From: Siphonobacter aquaeclarae
Lineage (GTDB): Bacteria > Bacteroidota > Bacteroidia > Cytophagales > Spirosomataceae
Direction: 5' to 3'
Assembly (NCBI RefSeq): GCF_900103285.1
Contig: NZ_FNGS01000005.1
Coordinates: forward strand, 244,579 to 308,578
DNA: 64,000 nucleotides
The stretch's first letter is position 1, and every line of letters starts with the position of its first letter. The notes under the pieces were generated by a model. The model did not search any database. It saw nothing but the letters and a program-made list of their open reading frames with translations, and was not told the origin of the DNA. This document shows, one piece after another, positions 33,291 through 40,787 of the stretch. The position numbers and the translations under genes are program-made.

Positions 33291-33647
33291 GACGTGGGAG
33301 TGCTGGGCCGGTAGTGTCTCTTTTCCGCAGGTATACGGCGTACGCGCGGGATTGAATTTCAGGTTGAAGGTAGCGGTATGACTCCTTGCGGGCAACGGGA
33401 AAAATACCTGAAAGAAGGCCGTGTTTTTTCGGCCCGTCTACCCATCGAAAAGGTATTCCTTTTTCGGAAAACAGATGTCTTATACTGAGTAAACGGAAGC
33501 CTTTTTAGCGAACGGAGACATACCCGGTCATCAGCTCCGGCAGCTATCGGCAGAAAAAGCGCCATGCAGCTTCCCGGAAGCGGCTGGAACCCTGTATCTT
33601 CCGGTCCGAAATCCGTCCGGCAGCGCACTTGCCCAAACCTCTGAACC

Positions 33648-34475
33648 ATGAAGCGTTTTTTCCTTTTTGTTATCTTACTTACTGTTACACTGGGCGCTAC
33701 CCCCGACAAGATCACCTGGGTAGCCATCGGCGATTCCATTACGTACCTCAACGATCATCTTGACGAAACCGGCCACCGGGTGACAAAAGGGTACCTGACG
33801 CTTGTTTCGGAGCGCTATCCCCACGTCACGTATATCAACAAAGGGTATAACGGCTGGACGTCCGTCGGCATCGCCGAACAGATCGAGAAACTGGGCCTGG
33901 TACCGGCCGATGTATATACTGTTTTTCTGGGAACGAACGACTGGTGGCAGGGTAAGCCCGTCGGTACCCTCGCGGATTACGAACAGAATACCGGCACCGG
34001 CACCATCAGCGGCGCGTTCCGGATTATTATTTCCAAATTGCGCCAGCTGAACCCGAACGCGCAGATTATCCTGATGACGCCTATCCAGCGCGGAGACTTT
34101 GTCTACCTGACCAATTTCAAAAACAACGCATTCGGCTCGTATCAGCCGAAAAACGGACAGACGCTCGAGCAGGTGGCCGATGCCATCCGGGCCATCGGCA
34201 AACACGAACACCTGGCGGTCGCTGACCTGTACCACAAAAGCGGCATTACGCCGAAGAACGTCGTCCGCTACAAGCGCCTGCGCGATCCGGCCACCGGCGC
34301 CTACCGGAACTATACCTGGCCGGCGTATACCTCCGTGCCGTTTGACCCGGCGAAGGACGAATACCCGTACCCGGCCGACGCCATTGACCTTACCTACGAC
34401 GGCCTGCATCCTTCCGATGCCGGCTATGAGCGGATTGCGAAGGTATTGGTGAAGAAGTGGAAGGGGTTGAAATAA
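33648..34475 (+). CDS. Exported SGNH/GDSL hydrolase
   Basis: A 275-residue esterase-like enzyme with a signal peptide (MKRFFLFVILLTVTLGA). The SGNH blocks are visible: block I VAIGDSIT with the nucleophile Ser (about residue 30), block III FLGTNDWW with the Asn, and block V DLTYDGLHPSDAG with Asp and His. Such enzymes deacylate carbohydrates or lipids in the periplasm or outside the cell. The gene is divergent from the metallopeptidase operon across a 252-base intergenic region with no clear feature. It ends 6 bases before the Crp/Fnr regulator start. Confidence 0.87.
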   Translation: MKRFFLFVILLTVTLGATPDKITWVAIGDSITYLNDHLDETGHRVTKGYLTLVSERYPHVTYINKGYNGWTSVGIAEQIEKLGLVPADVYTVFLGTNDWWQGKPVGTLADYEQNTGTGTISGAFRIIISKLRQLNPNAQIILMTPIQRGDFVYLTNFKNNAFGSYQPKNGQTLEQVADAIRAIGKHEHLAVADLYHKSGITPKNVVRYKRLRDPATGAYRNYTWPAYTSVPFDPAKDEYPYPADAIDLTYDGLHPSDAGYERIAKVLVKKWKGLK

Positions 34476-34481
34476 GAAGCT

Positions 34482-35057
34482 ATGCTGCACGCCTTCCTCC
34501 ATACCACCCGCCTCTTTTCTGACGCCGAAATCGCTGAAATTGCGGCGCTCTTCACCCGGCGCGAATTGCGCAAGGGCGAGGCGTTTGTCCGGGAAGGGCA
34601 GCGCTGTACCGAGGTAGCCTTTGTTGAATCCGGGGTTTTTCGTTCCTACTATACCTCCGAAGCGGGAGAGGAGATGACCTATTGTTTCCGCTTTCCGGGT
34701 GATCTGATGGCCGCCTACTCTTCGTTTATTTCCGGAAACGAAAGCAGGGAAACGATGGAGGCGATTGGCCCTGCGGTAGTGCACGTCATCCGGAAAGCGG
34801 ATGTAGACCGGCTTGCCGAACTGCCTTCCTGGATTCACTTCCTCAAAAACATCGCCGAAAATGAATACATGGAGCTCGAAAACCGCCTTTTTCAGCTTCA
34901 GCGGGTAAGCGCCCTGACGCGCTATCAGACGCTGCTGGAAAAGCAGCCGGAATATGTTCGCCTGATTCCCCTGCAGTTTCTGGCCTCGTACCTGGGCGTC
35001 ACGCAGCGGCACCTCAGCCGCATCCGGCGTCAGCTTGCTTTTGGACAAATGTCCTGA
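34482..35057 (+). CDS. Crp/Fnr family transcriptional regulator
   Basis: A 191-residue regulator. The N-terminal cyclic-nucleotide-binding-like jelly roll is visible in FTRRELRKGEAFVREGQ and EVAFVESGVFRSYYTSEAGEEMTYCFRFPGDLM (read in two parts). It lacks the strict phosphate-binding cassette of CRP, as is common in this Bacteroidota subfamily. The C-terminal short helix-turn-helix is IPLQFLASYLGVTQRHLSRIRRQ. The next gene, an NAD(P)H oxidoreductase, begins 53 bases downstream and is the likeliest target. That is inferred from position alone. Confidence 0.87.
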   Translation: MLHAFLHTTRLFSDAEIAEIAALFTRRELRKGEAFVREGQRCTEVAFVESGVFRSYYTSEAGEEMTYCFRFPGDLMAAYSSFISGNESRETMEAIGPAVVHVIRKADVDRLAELPSWIHFLKNIAENEYMELENRLFQLQRVSALTRYQTLLEKQPEYVRLIPLQFLASYLGVTQRHLSRIRRQLAFGQMS

Positions 35058-35078
35058 ATCCGAAGCTGTACAGGAGCC

Positions 35079-35086
35079 TACTTTTG
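35079..35086 (+). promoter_or_regulatory. Possible -7 element TACTTTTG for the NAD(P)H oxidoreductase
   Basis: Exact match to TAnnTTTG, 24 bases upstream of the ATG at 35111, in the gap after the Crp/Fnr gene. No clear -33 TTG at the right distance. Confidence 0.4.
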
Positions 35087-35110
35087 CCTGACAATCGCAG
35101 TCAGACAAAC

Positions 35111-35686
35111 ATGAACATACTGATTATCAACGGGCATCCTGATCCGGATGCCTTCAACGCGGCCTTGGCGGAAGCATACAGAAACGGCGCCGTTGCGAGC
35201 GGCGCGACCGTCCGTGAACTGGTGATTTCCCGTCTTACCTTCGAGCCCAGTCTGCGGTTTGGCTACCGGCAACGGACGGAGCTGGAGCCGGATTTGCTGG
35301 CGGCATGGGCCGACATACAATGGGCCGACCACCTGGTCTGGATTCATCCGGTTTGGTGGGGCGGGCTGCCGGCGCTGACGAAGGGCTTTATCGACCGGTT
35401 GTTTCTTCCGGGAATGGCGTTCCGGTACCGGCCCGATTCGATCTGGTGGGATAAACTGCTGGCCGGAAAATCTGCCCGCATCGTCACGACGCTCGACCAG
35501 CCCGGTTGGTATTACCGCCTCTTTTTCCGCAGACCCAGCGTCAATCAGCTCAAGCGGTCTACGTTGGAGTTTTGCGGCGTCTCTCCTGTGAAAGTGACGT
35601 ATGTCGGGACCGTTCGTGGCTCTACTGTCCGGCAACGGGAGCGGTGGCTGGAGAAAGTTCAAACCCTCGGTGCACGGCAACGCTAA
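35111..35686 (+). CDS. NAD(P)H dehydrogenase (quinone)-like flavodoxin-fold oxidoreductase
   Basis: A 191-residue FMN/FAD enzyme of the NQO1/MdaB/KefF type that reduces quinones or similar acceptors with two electrons. The flavodoxin-fold signatures are MNILIINGHPDPDAFNAALA (flavin phosphate loop), ADHLVWIHPVWWGGLPALTKGFID (isoalloxazine-binding WWG) and ARIVTTLDQPGWYYRL. The start at 35111 fits the first beta strand; the frame extends to a TTG at 35084, inside the -7-like sequence, which is unlikely. The upstream Crp/Fnr regulator may control it. A strong terminator follows. Confidence 0.85.
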   Translation: MNILIINGHPDPDAFNAALAEAYRNGAVASGATVRELVISRLTFEPSLRFGYRQRTELEPDLLAAWADIQWADHLVWIHPVWWGGLPALTKGFIDRLFLPGMAFRYRPDSIWWDKLLAGKSARIVTTLDQPGWYYRLFFRRPSVNQLKRSTLEFCGVSPVKVTYVGTVRGSTVRQRERWLEKVQTLGARQR

Positions 35687-35715
35687 CGTTTGGTTCAGTT
35701 TTAACATAGAATAAC

Positions 35716-35755
35716 GGCTGCGTCTTGGATTTTCGGCGCAGCCGTCTTCTTTTGC
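35716..35755 (+). terminator. Rho-independent terminator
   Basis: ACGGCTGCG and CGCAGCCGT form a perfect 9-base stem with a 14-base loop, followed by CTTCTTTT. It ends the Crp/Fnr-oxidoreductase transcript. Confidence 0.75.
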
Positions 35756-35775
35756 AGTAACCAATCCATTGTCTG

Positions 35776-36153
35776 ATGAAACGCCTGTTTTTTCTCCTCT
35801 CCCTGTTGCCGGGTGCAGCTTTTTCTCAAATTGCGGTCAATGGAGTTTCGCTTGATTCCATTCCGGATCTGAAAGTGATTCAACTGATTGTCGGCAACCG
35901 GGATACCCGCCGGGATCAGGGTATTGTGGTTGACTACGGACAGGCGAAAGATGTATCCATCTCATCCCGGATTACTTTCGGGAAAAGCCGGGAATCCAAA
36001 CAAATCCGCTCAACGGTAGAAGCGATCAACATCTTCGAAAATAACGGCTGGGAGTATGTCGACACAACCCTATTCCCTGTCCTGGGTACCGTTCCCAGTC
36101 ATACACTTTACCTGACTTTCCGCCGGAAAAAAGATTCCGCTGCCGGTCGTTAA
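35776..36153 (+). CDS. Small exported protein of unknown function
   Basis: A 125-residue protein with the signal peptide MKRLFFLLSLLPGAAFSQ. The mature part has a first strand IAVNGVSLDSIPDLKVIQLIVG, a basic middle (GNRDTRRDQGIVVDYG) and a C-terminal LYLTFRRKKDS. There is no lipobox cysteine or membrane helix, so it is probably periplasmic. No family is recognised. It sits between two terminated units: the terminator at 35716-35755 lies just upstream and the lipoprotein gene starts 70 bases downstream. Confidence 0.7.
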   Translation: MKRLFFLLSLLPGAAFSQIAVNGVSLDSIPDLKVIQLIVGNRDTRRDQGIVVDYGQAKDVSISSRITFGKSRESKQIRSTVEAINIFENNGWEYVDTTLFPVLGTVPSHTLYLTFRRKKDSAAGR

Positions 36154-36223
36154 CCGGAAGAAAGAAATGCCCGTGTTTTTTCCTATATTTTCCCAAAATC
36201 ACATCTGAACCTTTACCTGCTTC

Positions 36224-36979
36224 ATGAAACAGCTTTTCCTGTTCCTGCTCCTTTTGGCGGCGATTACAGCTTGTAAAAAAAGCGAGGACGCCCCCAAAAT
36301 TCAGCCTGTTATGCTGGATAAAACCGACGTCCAGTTACATTACGACGAAACCTATCCCTTCAAACTGACACAGGGAGGGACAGATATCGACGAAACGACC
36401 TATGCCTGGGTTTCGAAAGACACGACTGTCGGTAAAGTGGATACCAAGGGTGTATTCTACGGCAATCACATCGGGGAGACGACCGTCACCGCTACTTCGA
36501 AAGATGGAAAGACGAAGGTGGAGGCGAAGGTGACCGTAACGCCGAAGACAACCATGTTCAAAATGCCGGTGATTGAATTCGGTTCTTCCAAGGCGAATGT
36601 CAAGAGCAAAGAAACCCGGGTGATGACCAAGGATTCCGCCAGTCTGGTTGTCTACCAGCCGGAAAACGCGAAGATCCGGCAGGTATTCTACTATTTTGAA
36701 AATGCCGCGTTAAAGGAGTCCTATGTGCTTCCCGGTAACACGACTGCACTTATCCAGGAAGCGGGAACGTACCTCGATGAGCGTTTTACTTACCTGGGGC
36801 AGGATAACGACGGAGCCTATTATTTTGAAGTTACGCCCACCGTGATTGCGGTCTATTTCTCCGATCAGAACCTCGGGCCCGCAATCGGTTTTGCTGCTTA
36901 CAAAAAGGGCGGGCGACTACCTGCTCAACCCGGTCGTTCGGCGCGTTTTGCGTTGACTTTGCGACAACGGCCCCGCTAG
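36224..36979 (+). CDS. Lipoprotein with bacterial Ig-like (BIG2-type) domain
   Basis: A 251-residue surface or periplasmic lipoprotein. The signal MKQLFLFLLLLAAITAC ends in a lipobox with Cys17 followed by KKSEDAPK. Residues about 27-105 look like a BIG2 domain: QPVMLDKTDVQLHYDETYPF, WVSKDTTVGKVDTKGVFYGN and HIGETTVTATSKDGKTKVEAKVTVTP (read in parts). The rest is a strand-rich domain with no known family. The last 26 residues are basic and low in complexity (RLPAQPGRSARFALTLRQRPR). Removing one G near 36910 would instead give a natural-looking end, GGDYLLNPVVRRVLR, so a small frameshift or sequence error is possible. Confidence 0.72.
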   Translation: MKQLFLFLLLLAAITACKKSEDAPKIQPVMLDKTDVQLHYDETYPFKLTQGGTDIDETTYAWVSKDTTVGKVDTKGVFYGNHIGETTVTATSKDGKTKVEAKVTVTPKTTMFKMPVIEFGSSKANVKSKETRVMTKDSASLVVYQPENAKIRQVFYYFENAALKESYVLPGNTTALIQEAGTYLDERFTYLGQDNDGAYYFEVTPTVIAVYFSDQNLGPAIGFAAYKKGGRLPAQPGRSARFALTLRQRPR

Positions 36980-36992
36980 CTAAGAAACCTGA

Positions 36993-37019
36993 GGGCGGCT
37001 CTGAGGGCCGCCTTTTTTT
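36993..37019 (+). terminator. Rho-independent terminator after the lipoprotein gene
   Basis: GGCGGC and GCCGCC (extended by flanking AGG/CCT) form the stem with a short loop, followed by seven T. It lies 13 bases after the lipoprotein stop. Confidence 0.8.
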
Positions 37020-37033
37020 AACCTCGTCCGCCC

Positions 37034-37255
37034 ATGAATACGTTTCTCCTTACCCTGTTTCTGACGCTGTCCCCGGTTTCCCGGGAAAAAACCGTCTTTA
37101 TTTGCTATTCCCGCAGCGCTTATGCTTATCATGCCGACAGCCTTTGTCACGGTTTGCAGCGTTGCACGCATCAAATCTTCCGGATATCCCGCCGTCAGGC
37201 TGAGCAAAAACGGTATCAACCATGCAAAATCTGCTTCCGTGAGGCGGAACGCTGA
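37034..37255 (+). CDS. Small exported Cys/His-containing protein
   Basis: A 73-residue protein with a hydrophobic signal (MNTFLLTLFLTLSPVS). The mature part has a pattern I associate with small uncharacterised Bacteroidota proteins: a VFICYS strand, YAYHADSLCHGLQRCTHQI and a terminal YQPCKICF. The four cysteines (C-x5-C and CxxC) with nearby His could bind a metal or form disulphides. The pattern argues that this is a real gene although it is short. It lies between a terminator and the CoA-transferase-like gene, whose start is 86 bases downstream. Confidence 0.6.
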   Translation: MNTFLLTLFLTLSPVSREKTVFICYSRSAYAYHADSLCHGLQRCTHQIFRISRRQAEQKRYQPCKICFREAER

Positions 37256-37341
37256 CCAACTTTTATCCTCCGGAAAACTGACTTTTTTCATTTTTCCGGA
37301 GGCGGATCATGGGGAATTTTGTGTCGTCAGACAGCCATACC

Positions 37342-38631
37342 ATGATCCGATACATTTCAGCCGCGGAAGCGGTACAGCAGATAAGCTCCCACGAGCGCGT
37401 ATTCATTCAGGCGGCAGCGGCAACGCCCATGCCGCTGATACAGGCCCTGGCCGATCGGGCCGGCGAAATCACCGGCGTGCACACCATTCACATGCACCTG
37501 GAGGGAGAGACGTTTCCGCTTGTCGAACCGGGCGTCCGCCAGTCGTTCCACCCCAATGCCATTTTTATCGGTACCAGCCTGCGGGCGGCTATCGCCGACG
37601 GGCACGCGCAATACCTGCCGATTTTCCTGAGCGAAGTACCTGCCCTGTTCCGGAAGCGGATCTGGCCGGTAGACGCAGCCCTTATCCAGGTATCGCCACC
37701 CGATCAGCATGGCTTTTGCTCGTTGGGAACCTCGGTAGACATTACCCGCGCCGCGGTGGAATCCGCCCGAAAGGTAATCGCGCTGGTCAACCCGCAAATG
37801 CCGCGGTCGCATGGCGACGGCCTCGTCCACATCCGCCAGTTTACGGCGATGGTATACGGCGAGCAGCCGCTGTATGAGCATGAACTGACAGAACCTACGG
37901 AAATTGAATCTGCCATCGGACGCAATGTTGCCGCGCTTGTGGACGACGGCGCCTGCATCCAGATGGGCATTGGCGGAATACCCAATGCGGTGTTGCAGTA
38001 CCTGACCAACCACCGGAATCTCGGCGTTCATACCGAAATGTTTTCGGACGGGCTGCTGCCCCTGGTGGAGTCGGGCGTGGTCACGGGCCGCAACAAACGG
38101 GTGCACCCGGGCAAAATCGTATCGGCTTTCGCCGTCGGCAGCCGGAAATTGTATGACTTCATCGACGACAACCCCGGCGTAGCCATGCTCGACATCGGCT
38201 ACGTCAACGATACTTCCGTCATCCGGAAAAATCCGAAAGTGACGGCCATCAACAGCGCGATCGAGATTGACCTGACCGGGCAGGTTTGCGCCGATTCCAT
38301 CGGCACCCGGATGTACTCGGGCGTCGGCGGGCAAATGGACTTTATCCGCGGCGCGACGCTTTCCGACGAGGGAAAAGCCATCATCGCCATCCCGTCGGTT
38401 ACGGCGCGGGGCGAGTCCAAAATCGTACCGATGCTGAAGCAGGGGGCGGGCGTCGTCACGACGCGGGCACATATACGCTACGTCGTTACCGAACACGGCA
38501 TCGCCGATCTCTACGGCAAGAACCTGGCTGAACGGGCCGCTGCGCTGATCCGCATCGCACACCCGGATCATCAGGAAACGCTTGAACGCGAAGCGTTTCA
38601 CCGCTTCCGCCAGCATGCCTTCGCGCTTTGA
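37342..38631 (+). CDS. Acetyl-CoA hydrolase / 4-hydroxybutyrate CoA-transferase family protein
   Basis: A 429-residue class I CoA-transferase-fold enzyme of the Cat1/AbfT/Ach1 group, which transfers CoA between acids or hydrolyses acyl-CoA. Marks are PMPLIQALADRAGEI, VDAALIQVSPPDQHGFCSLGTSVD, IQMGIGGIPNAVL, the catalytic Glu in GVHTEMFSDG, and the CoA-site segments SGVGGQMDFIRGA and YVVTEHGIADLYGKNLAERA. The start at 37342 (MIRYISAAEA) is preferred to the upstream ATG at 37309, which adds an unconserved MGNFVSSDSHT. The exact substrate pair cannot be decided. It probably serves acetate or short-chain acid recycling in the cytoplasm. Confidence 0.87.
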   Translation: MIRYISAAEAVQQISSHERVFIQAAAATPMPLIQALADRAGEITGVHTIHMHLEGETFPLVEPGVRQSFHPNAIFIGTSLRAAIADGHAQYLPIFLSEVPALFRKRIWPVDAALIQVSPPDQHGFCSLGTSVDITRAAVESARKVIALVNPQMPRSHGDGLVHIRQFTAMVYGEQPLYEHELTEPTEIESAIGRNVAALVDDGACIQMGIGGIPNAVLQYLTNHRNLGVHTEMFSDGLLPLVESGVVTGRNKRVHPGKIVSAFAVGSRKLYDFIDDNPGVAMLDIGYVNDTSVIRKNPKVTAINSAIEIDLTGQVCADSIGTRMYSGVGGQMDFIRGATLSDEGKAIIAIPSVTARGESKIVPMLKQGAGVVTTRAHIRYVVTEHGIADLYGKNLAERAAALIRIAHPDHQETLEREAFHRFRQHAFAL

Positions 38632-38680
38632 AAAGACAGTGAATTTCTATGGTGAATTTGAGTTTATGGCTGTAAAGAAT

Positions 38681-38710
38681 ACTGAATGCCGGCGGATGCT
38701 GGCATTCAGT
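38681..38710. repeat. 13-base-arm hairpin downstream of the CoA-transferase gene
   Basis: ACTGAATGCCGGC and GCTGGCATTCAGT pair over 13 bases (one G-U) with a GGAT loop, 50 bases after the stop. No T-run follows directly, so it may be a weak terminator or a mobile-repeat unit. The rest of 38632-38853 shows no gene; an open stretch at 38686-38889 is unsupported. Confidence 0.5.
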
Positions 38711-38853
38711 GTATTACGTCGGCTTTTTATGTTTTTGCGGAACAATTGAAGCTTGAAGAATCTGGTAAACGGGGTTCCGTATCAATCCTTTTGTGCGTAC
38801 TGAGTGTTTTTTGCAGGCTGTCTTTCCGGCAATCAGTTCGCTGTTCTCCAGGT

Positions 38854-39378
38854 CTATTTTACTCTTTTCAAGACAAATCGCTCCGGTAACAACCGCTCTT
38901 TCCTCGGTTGGTTGAAGACTAATCCTCCGGACTCGTGCAGGGTGACAACAAGCGTTTCCGATGCCGGATGATATTTCGCCAGAATCATGCTCCTTTTGCC
39001 GCTTACCTGTTCGGTCAGAAAGCCGCCCAGCTCGTCGGGGCGTCCGGACCGGGAAAGCGTGACTGAGCTTTTCCGATGAGCGCCGGTATCGGCATCTTTC
39101 CGTTCAAAAGAAGAATCGATGGTCTTTCCGTTTTTTTCAAATTCGTGATAGCCGGCAAGTACGGTAGAAGTAATGTTAGCCTGGTAGGTTCTTTTTTCTT
39201 TCCAGAGATAGAATCTTATTTTTTCGGATTTGCCGGCTTTGGTCGCCCACTCTCCTTCAAATTGATCCAGCCAGGGATCCTCATACGTTGCGCCGGGTTT
39301 GGGCAGCGGTTTTTCCTGCTGAGCGCTGGAATCAAGCGAAAGAAATAAGGCAAGTAGTGCAATTAATAATGACTTCAT
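38854..39378 (-). CDS. Small exported protein of unknown function
   Basis: A 174-residue protein with the signal peptide MKSLLIALLALFLSLDSSAQ. The mature part forms a probable small barrel: WLDQFEGEWATKAGKSEKIRFYLWKEK, YQANITSTVLAGYHEFE, MILAKYHPASETLVVTLHESGGL and a final LPERFVLKRVK. The opening FEGEW and the strand order recall DUF1579-like or lipocalin-like secreted proteins, though the similarity is too weak to name. It follows the acyltransferase gene in the same direction, 75 bases after it. Confidence 0.7.
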   Translation of the reverse strand: MKSLLIALLALFLSLDSSAQQEKPLPKPGATYEDPWLDQFEGEWATKAGKSEKIRFYLWKEKRTYQANITSTVLAGYHEFEKNGKTIDSSFERKDADTGAHRKSSVTLSRSGRPDELGGFLTEQVSGKRSMILAKYHPASETLVVTLHESGGLVFNQPRKERLLPERFVLKRVK

Positions 39379-39453
39379 GTTGTGGTTGGTTTGCAGCGCA
39401 CTTTGTCGGAGTATTGCTCCGATAACGGCAAAATGGATCGATTGTTTTGCCTT

Positions 39454-40557
39454 TCATCGGCTTTTGAAAGAAGACTCGGGAGGCAAAGACTGTTCTTTGC
39501 GAACACCGGGATCTGCACGAAGAAGCGATTTGTACCGCAACGCCGGTTTTTCAACAAAATGCCAGGAAACCCAGGCAAGCGGCAGGACCAGCACAAATGC
39601 GAGCAATATCTGTAGTGGAATCGGCATCGTTGCCCCGAAGTATTGAATAATTACCTGCTGGACCGGATACGCATAGATGTAAATACCATACGAAAGATCG
39701 CCGAATCTGCCGAAATCATTGAGGCGTCCGGGTATTGACGCGGCATAGATAACAAGATACGACAAACAGAAAAAACGTACCCAATGAATGGTAATGAGCG
39801 GTACCCAGCCCCGGATCGAGGAAGGATAATACATCCCCAGCCAGGCCACAATGGCAACTATTGCCCATGTGCCTTTCAACGGTATCTGCTCTCTGAAAAT
39901 CCGAAAGATCATGCCCAGCATAAAAAACGTGCTGAAAATCACGAGTTGGTCGGGTTGCAGATGCACAATACGCAGTATTTCGTGACGGGCAATGGCATCA
40001 TTGAACAGGCAGATCGAGAGAAAAAAGGCACAAAATAATCCGGCAAATAAATACCATCTCGAACGAAAAAACGGAACGATACACGCTACAAAGGCATATA
40101 ACAATATTTCATAAGATAGCGTCCATAACGACCCGTTTACGCCCTGCGAAGGGTTGCCCTGAAACACCCCGGGAAGAACATGAGTAGTATGAGGAAATAA
40201 CTTCAGATTATCCCAGAAAAACCACGTCTCCGGCATTGTTAAATACCGCCCCAGCGGGTAACTGGTGCAGATGCTGCCTACTAAAAGTATCGTGAACAGC
40301 AGCGAGCCGACAAGGCCCGGAAAGATACGGAGGAATCTCTTCAGCAGAAAAGTACCGGTATCGGCACTCTGAAGCCGGCTTTGAAGAATTGTATAACCGC
40401 TGATGACGAAGAAAACATAGACGGCTATTTGTCCGGTGGGAAAAAGCCCCAGGCTCGCCGTTTCGATCGGATCGGAAAAGCCGTTGAGCACATACGCGTG
40501 TCCGACGATGACCGCAGAAGCGGCTGCAAACCGCAGAAAGTGTGAATTTTTAAGCAT
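39454..40557 (-). CDS. Membrane acyltransferase (acyltransferase-3 / OafA-YrhL family)
   Basis: A polytopic inner-membrane enzyme of 367 residues from the ATG at 40557 (MLKNSHFLRFAAA); the frame is open back to 40587. It has about ten hydrophobic helices. Family marks are RFAAASAVIVGHAYVL (the catalytic-site His), VYVFFVISGYTIL, RFLRIFPGL, NGSLWTLSYEILLY and YGIYIYAYPVQQ near the C terminus. Such enzymes O-acylate surface polysaccharides or exported metabolites. No polysaccharide gene cluster surrounds it. The divergent S41 protease gene starts 230 bases away, and the gap holds no evident feature. Confidence 0.88.
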   Translation of the reverse strand: MLKNSHFLRFAAASAVIVGHAYVLNGFSDPIETASLGLFPTGQIAVYVFFVISGYTILQSRLQSADTGTFLLKRFLRIFPGLVGSLLFTILLVGSICTSYPLGRYLTMPETWFFWDNLKLFPHTTHVLPGVFQGNPSQGVNGSLWTLSYEILLYAFVACIVPFFRSRWYLFAGLFCAFFLSICLFNDAIARHEILRIVHLQPDQLVIFSTFFMLGMIFRIFREQIPLKGTWAIVAIVAWLGMYYPSSIRGWVPLITIHWVRFFCLSYLVIYAASIPGRLNDFGRFGDLSYGIYIYAYPVQQVIIQYFGATMPIPLQILLAFVLVLPLAWVSWHFVEKPALRYKSLLRADPGVRKEQSLPPESSFKSR

Positions 40558-40787
40558 GATTGATGGGGTTGAATTTCCGGACAACACTACTCAATCTATT
40601 GTGAAAAGTAAACCACGTAAAATGGGGATGGTATGCGCCGTAACTTTCTGTATATCGCGGAAGAAGCAGCGAGGTTATCGCCTGCACACGGTGCCAATCT
40701 GCGTCCTTCCGGGAGGCGTTGCGCACGCGTCGTTGGAAGGACAGCCCGTTATCATGTATCTTGCTTTTTTCTTGACAAACTAATCGT

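Noticed and set aside
33675-35108. Minus-strand open frame of 477 codons
   Set aside because: It overlaps the GDSL hydrolase and Crp/Fnr genes completely and shows no domain or signal peptide.
37357-38616. Minus-strand open frame of 419 codons
   Set aside because: It is the exact shadow of the CoA-transferase/hydrolase gene.
38686-38889. Plus-strand open frame of 67 codons after the CoA-transferase gene
   Set aside because: It begins inside a hairpin, overlaps the end of the convergent gene and has no signal peptide or motif.
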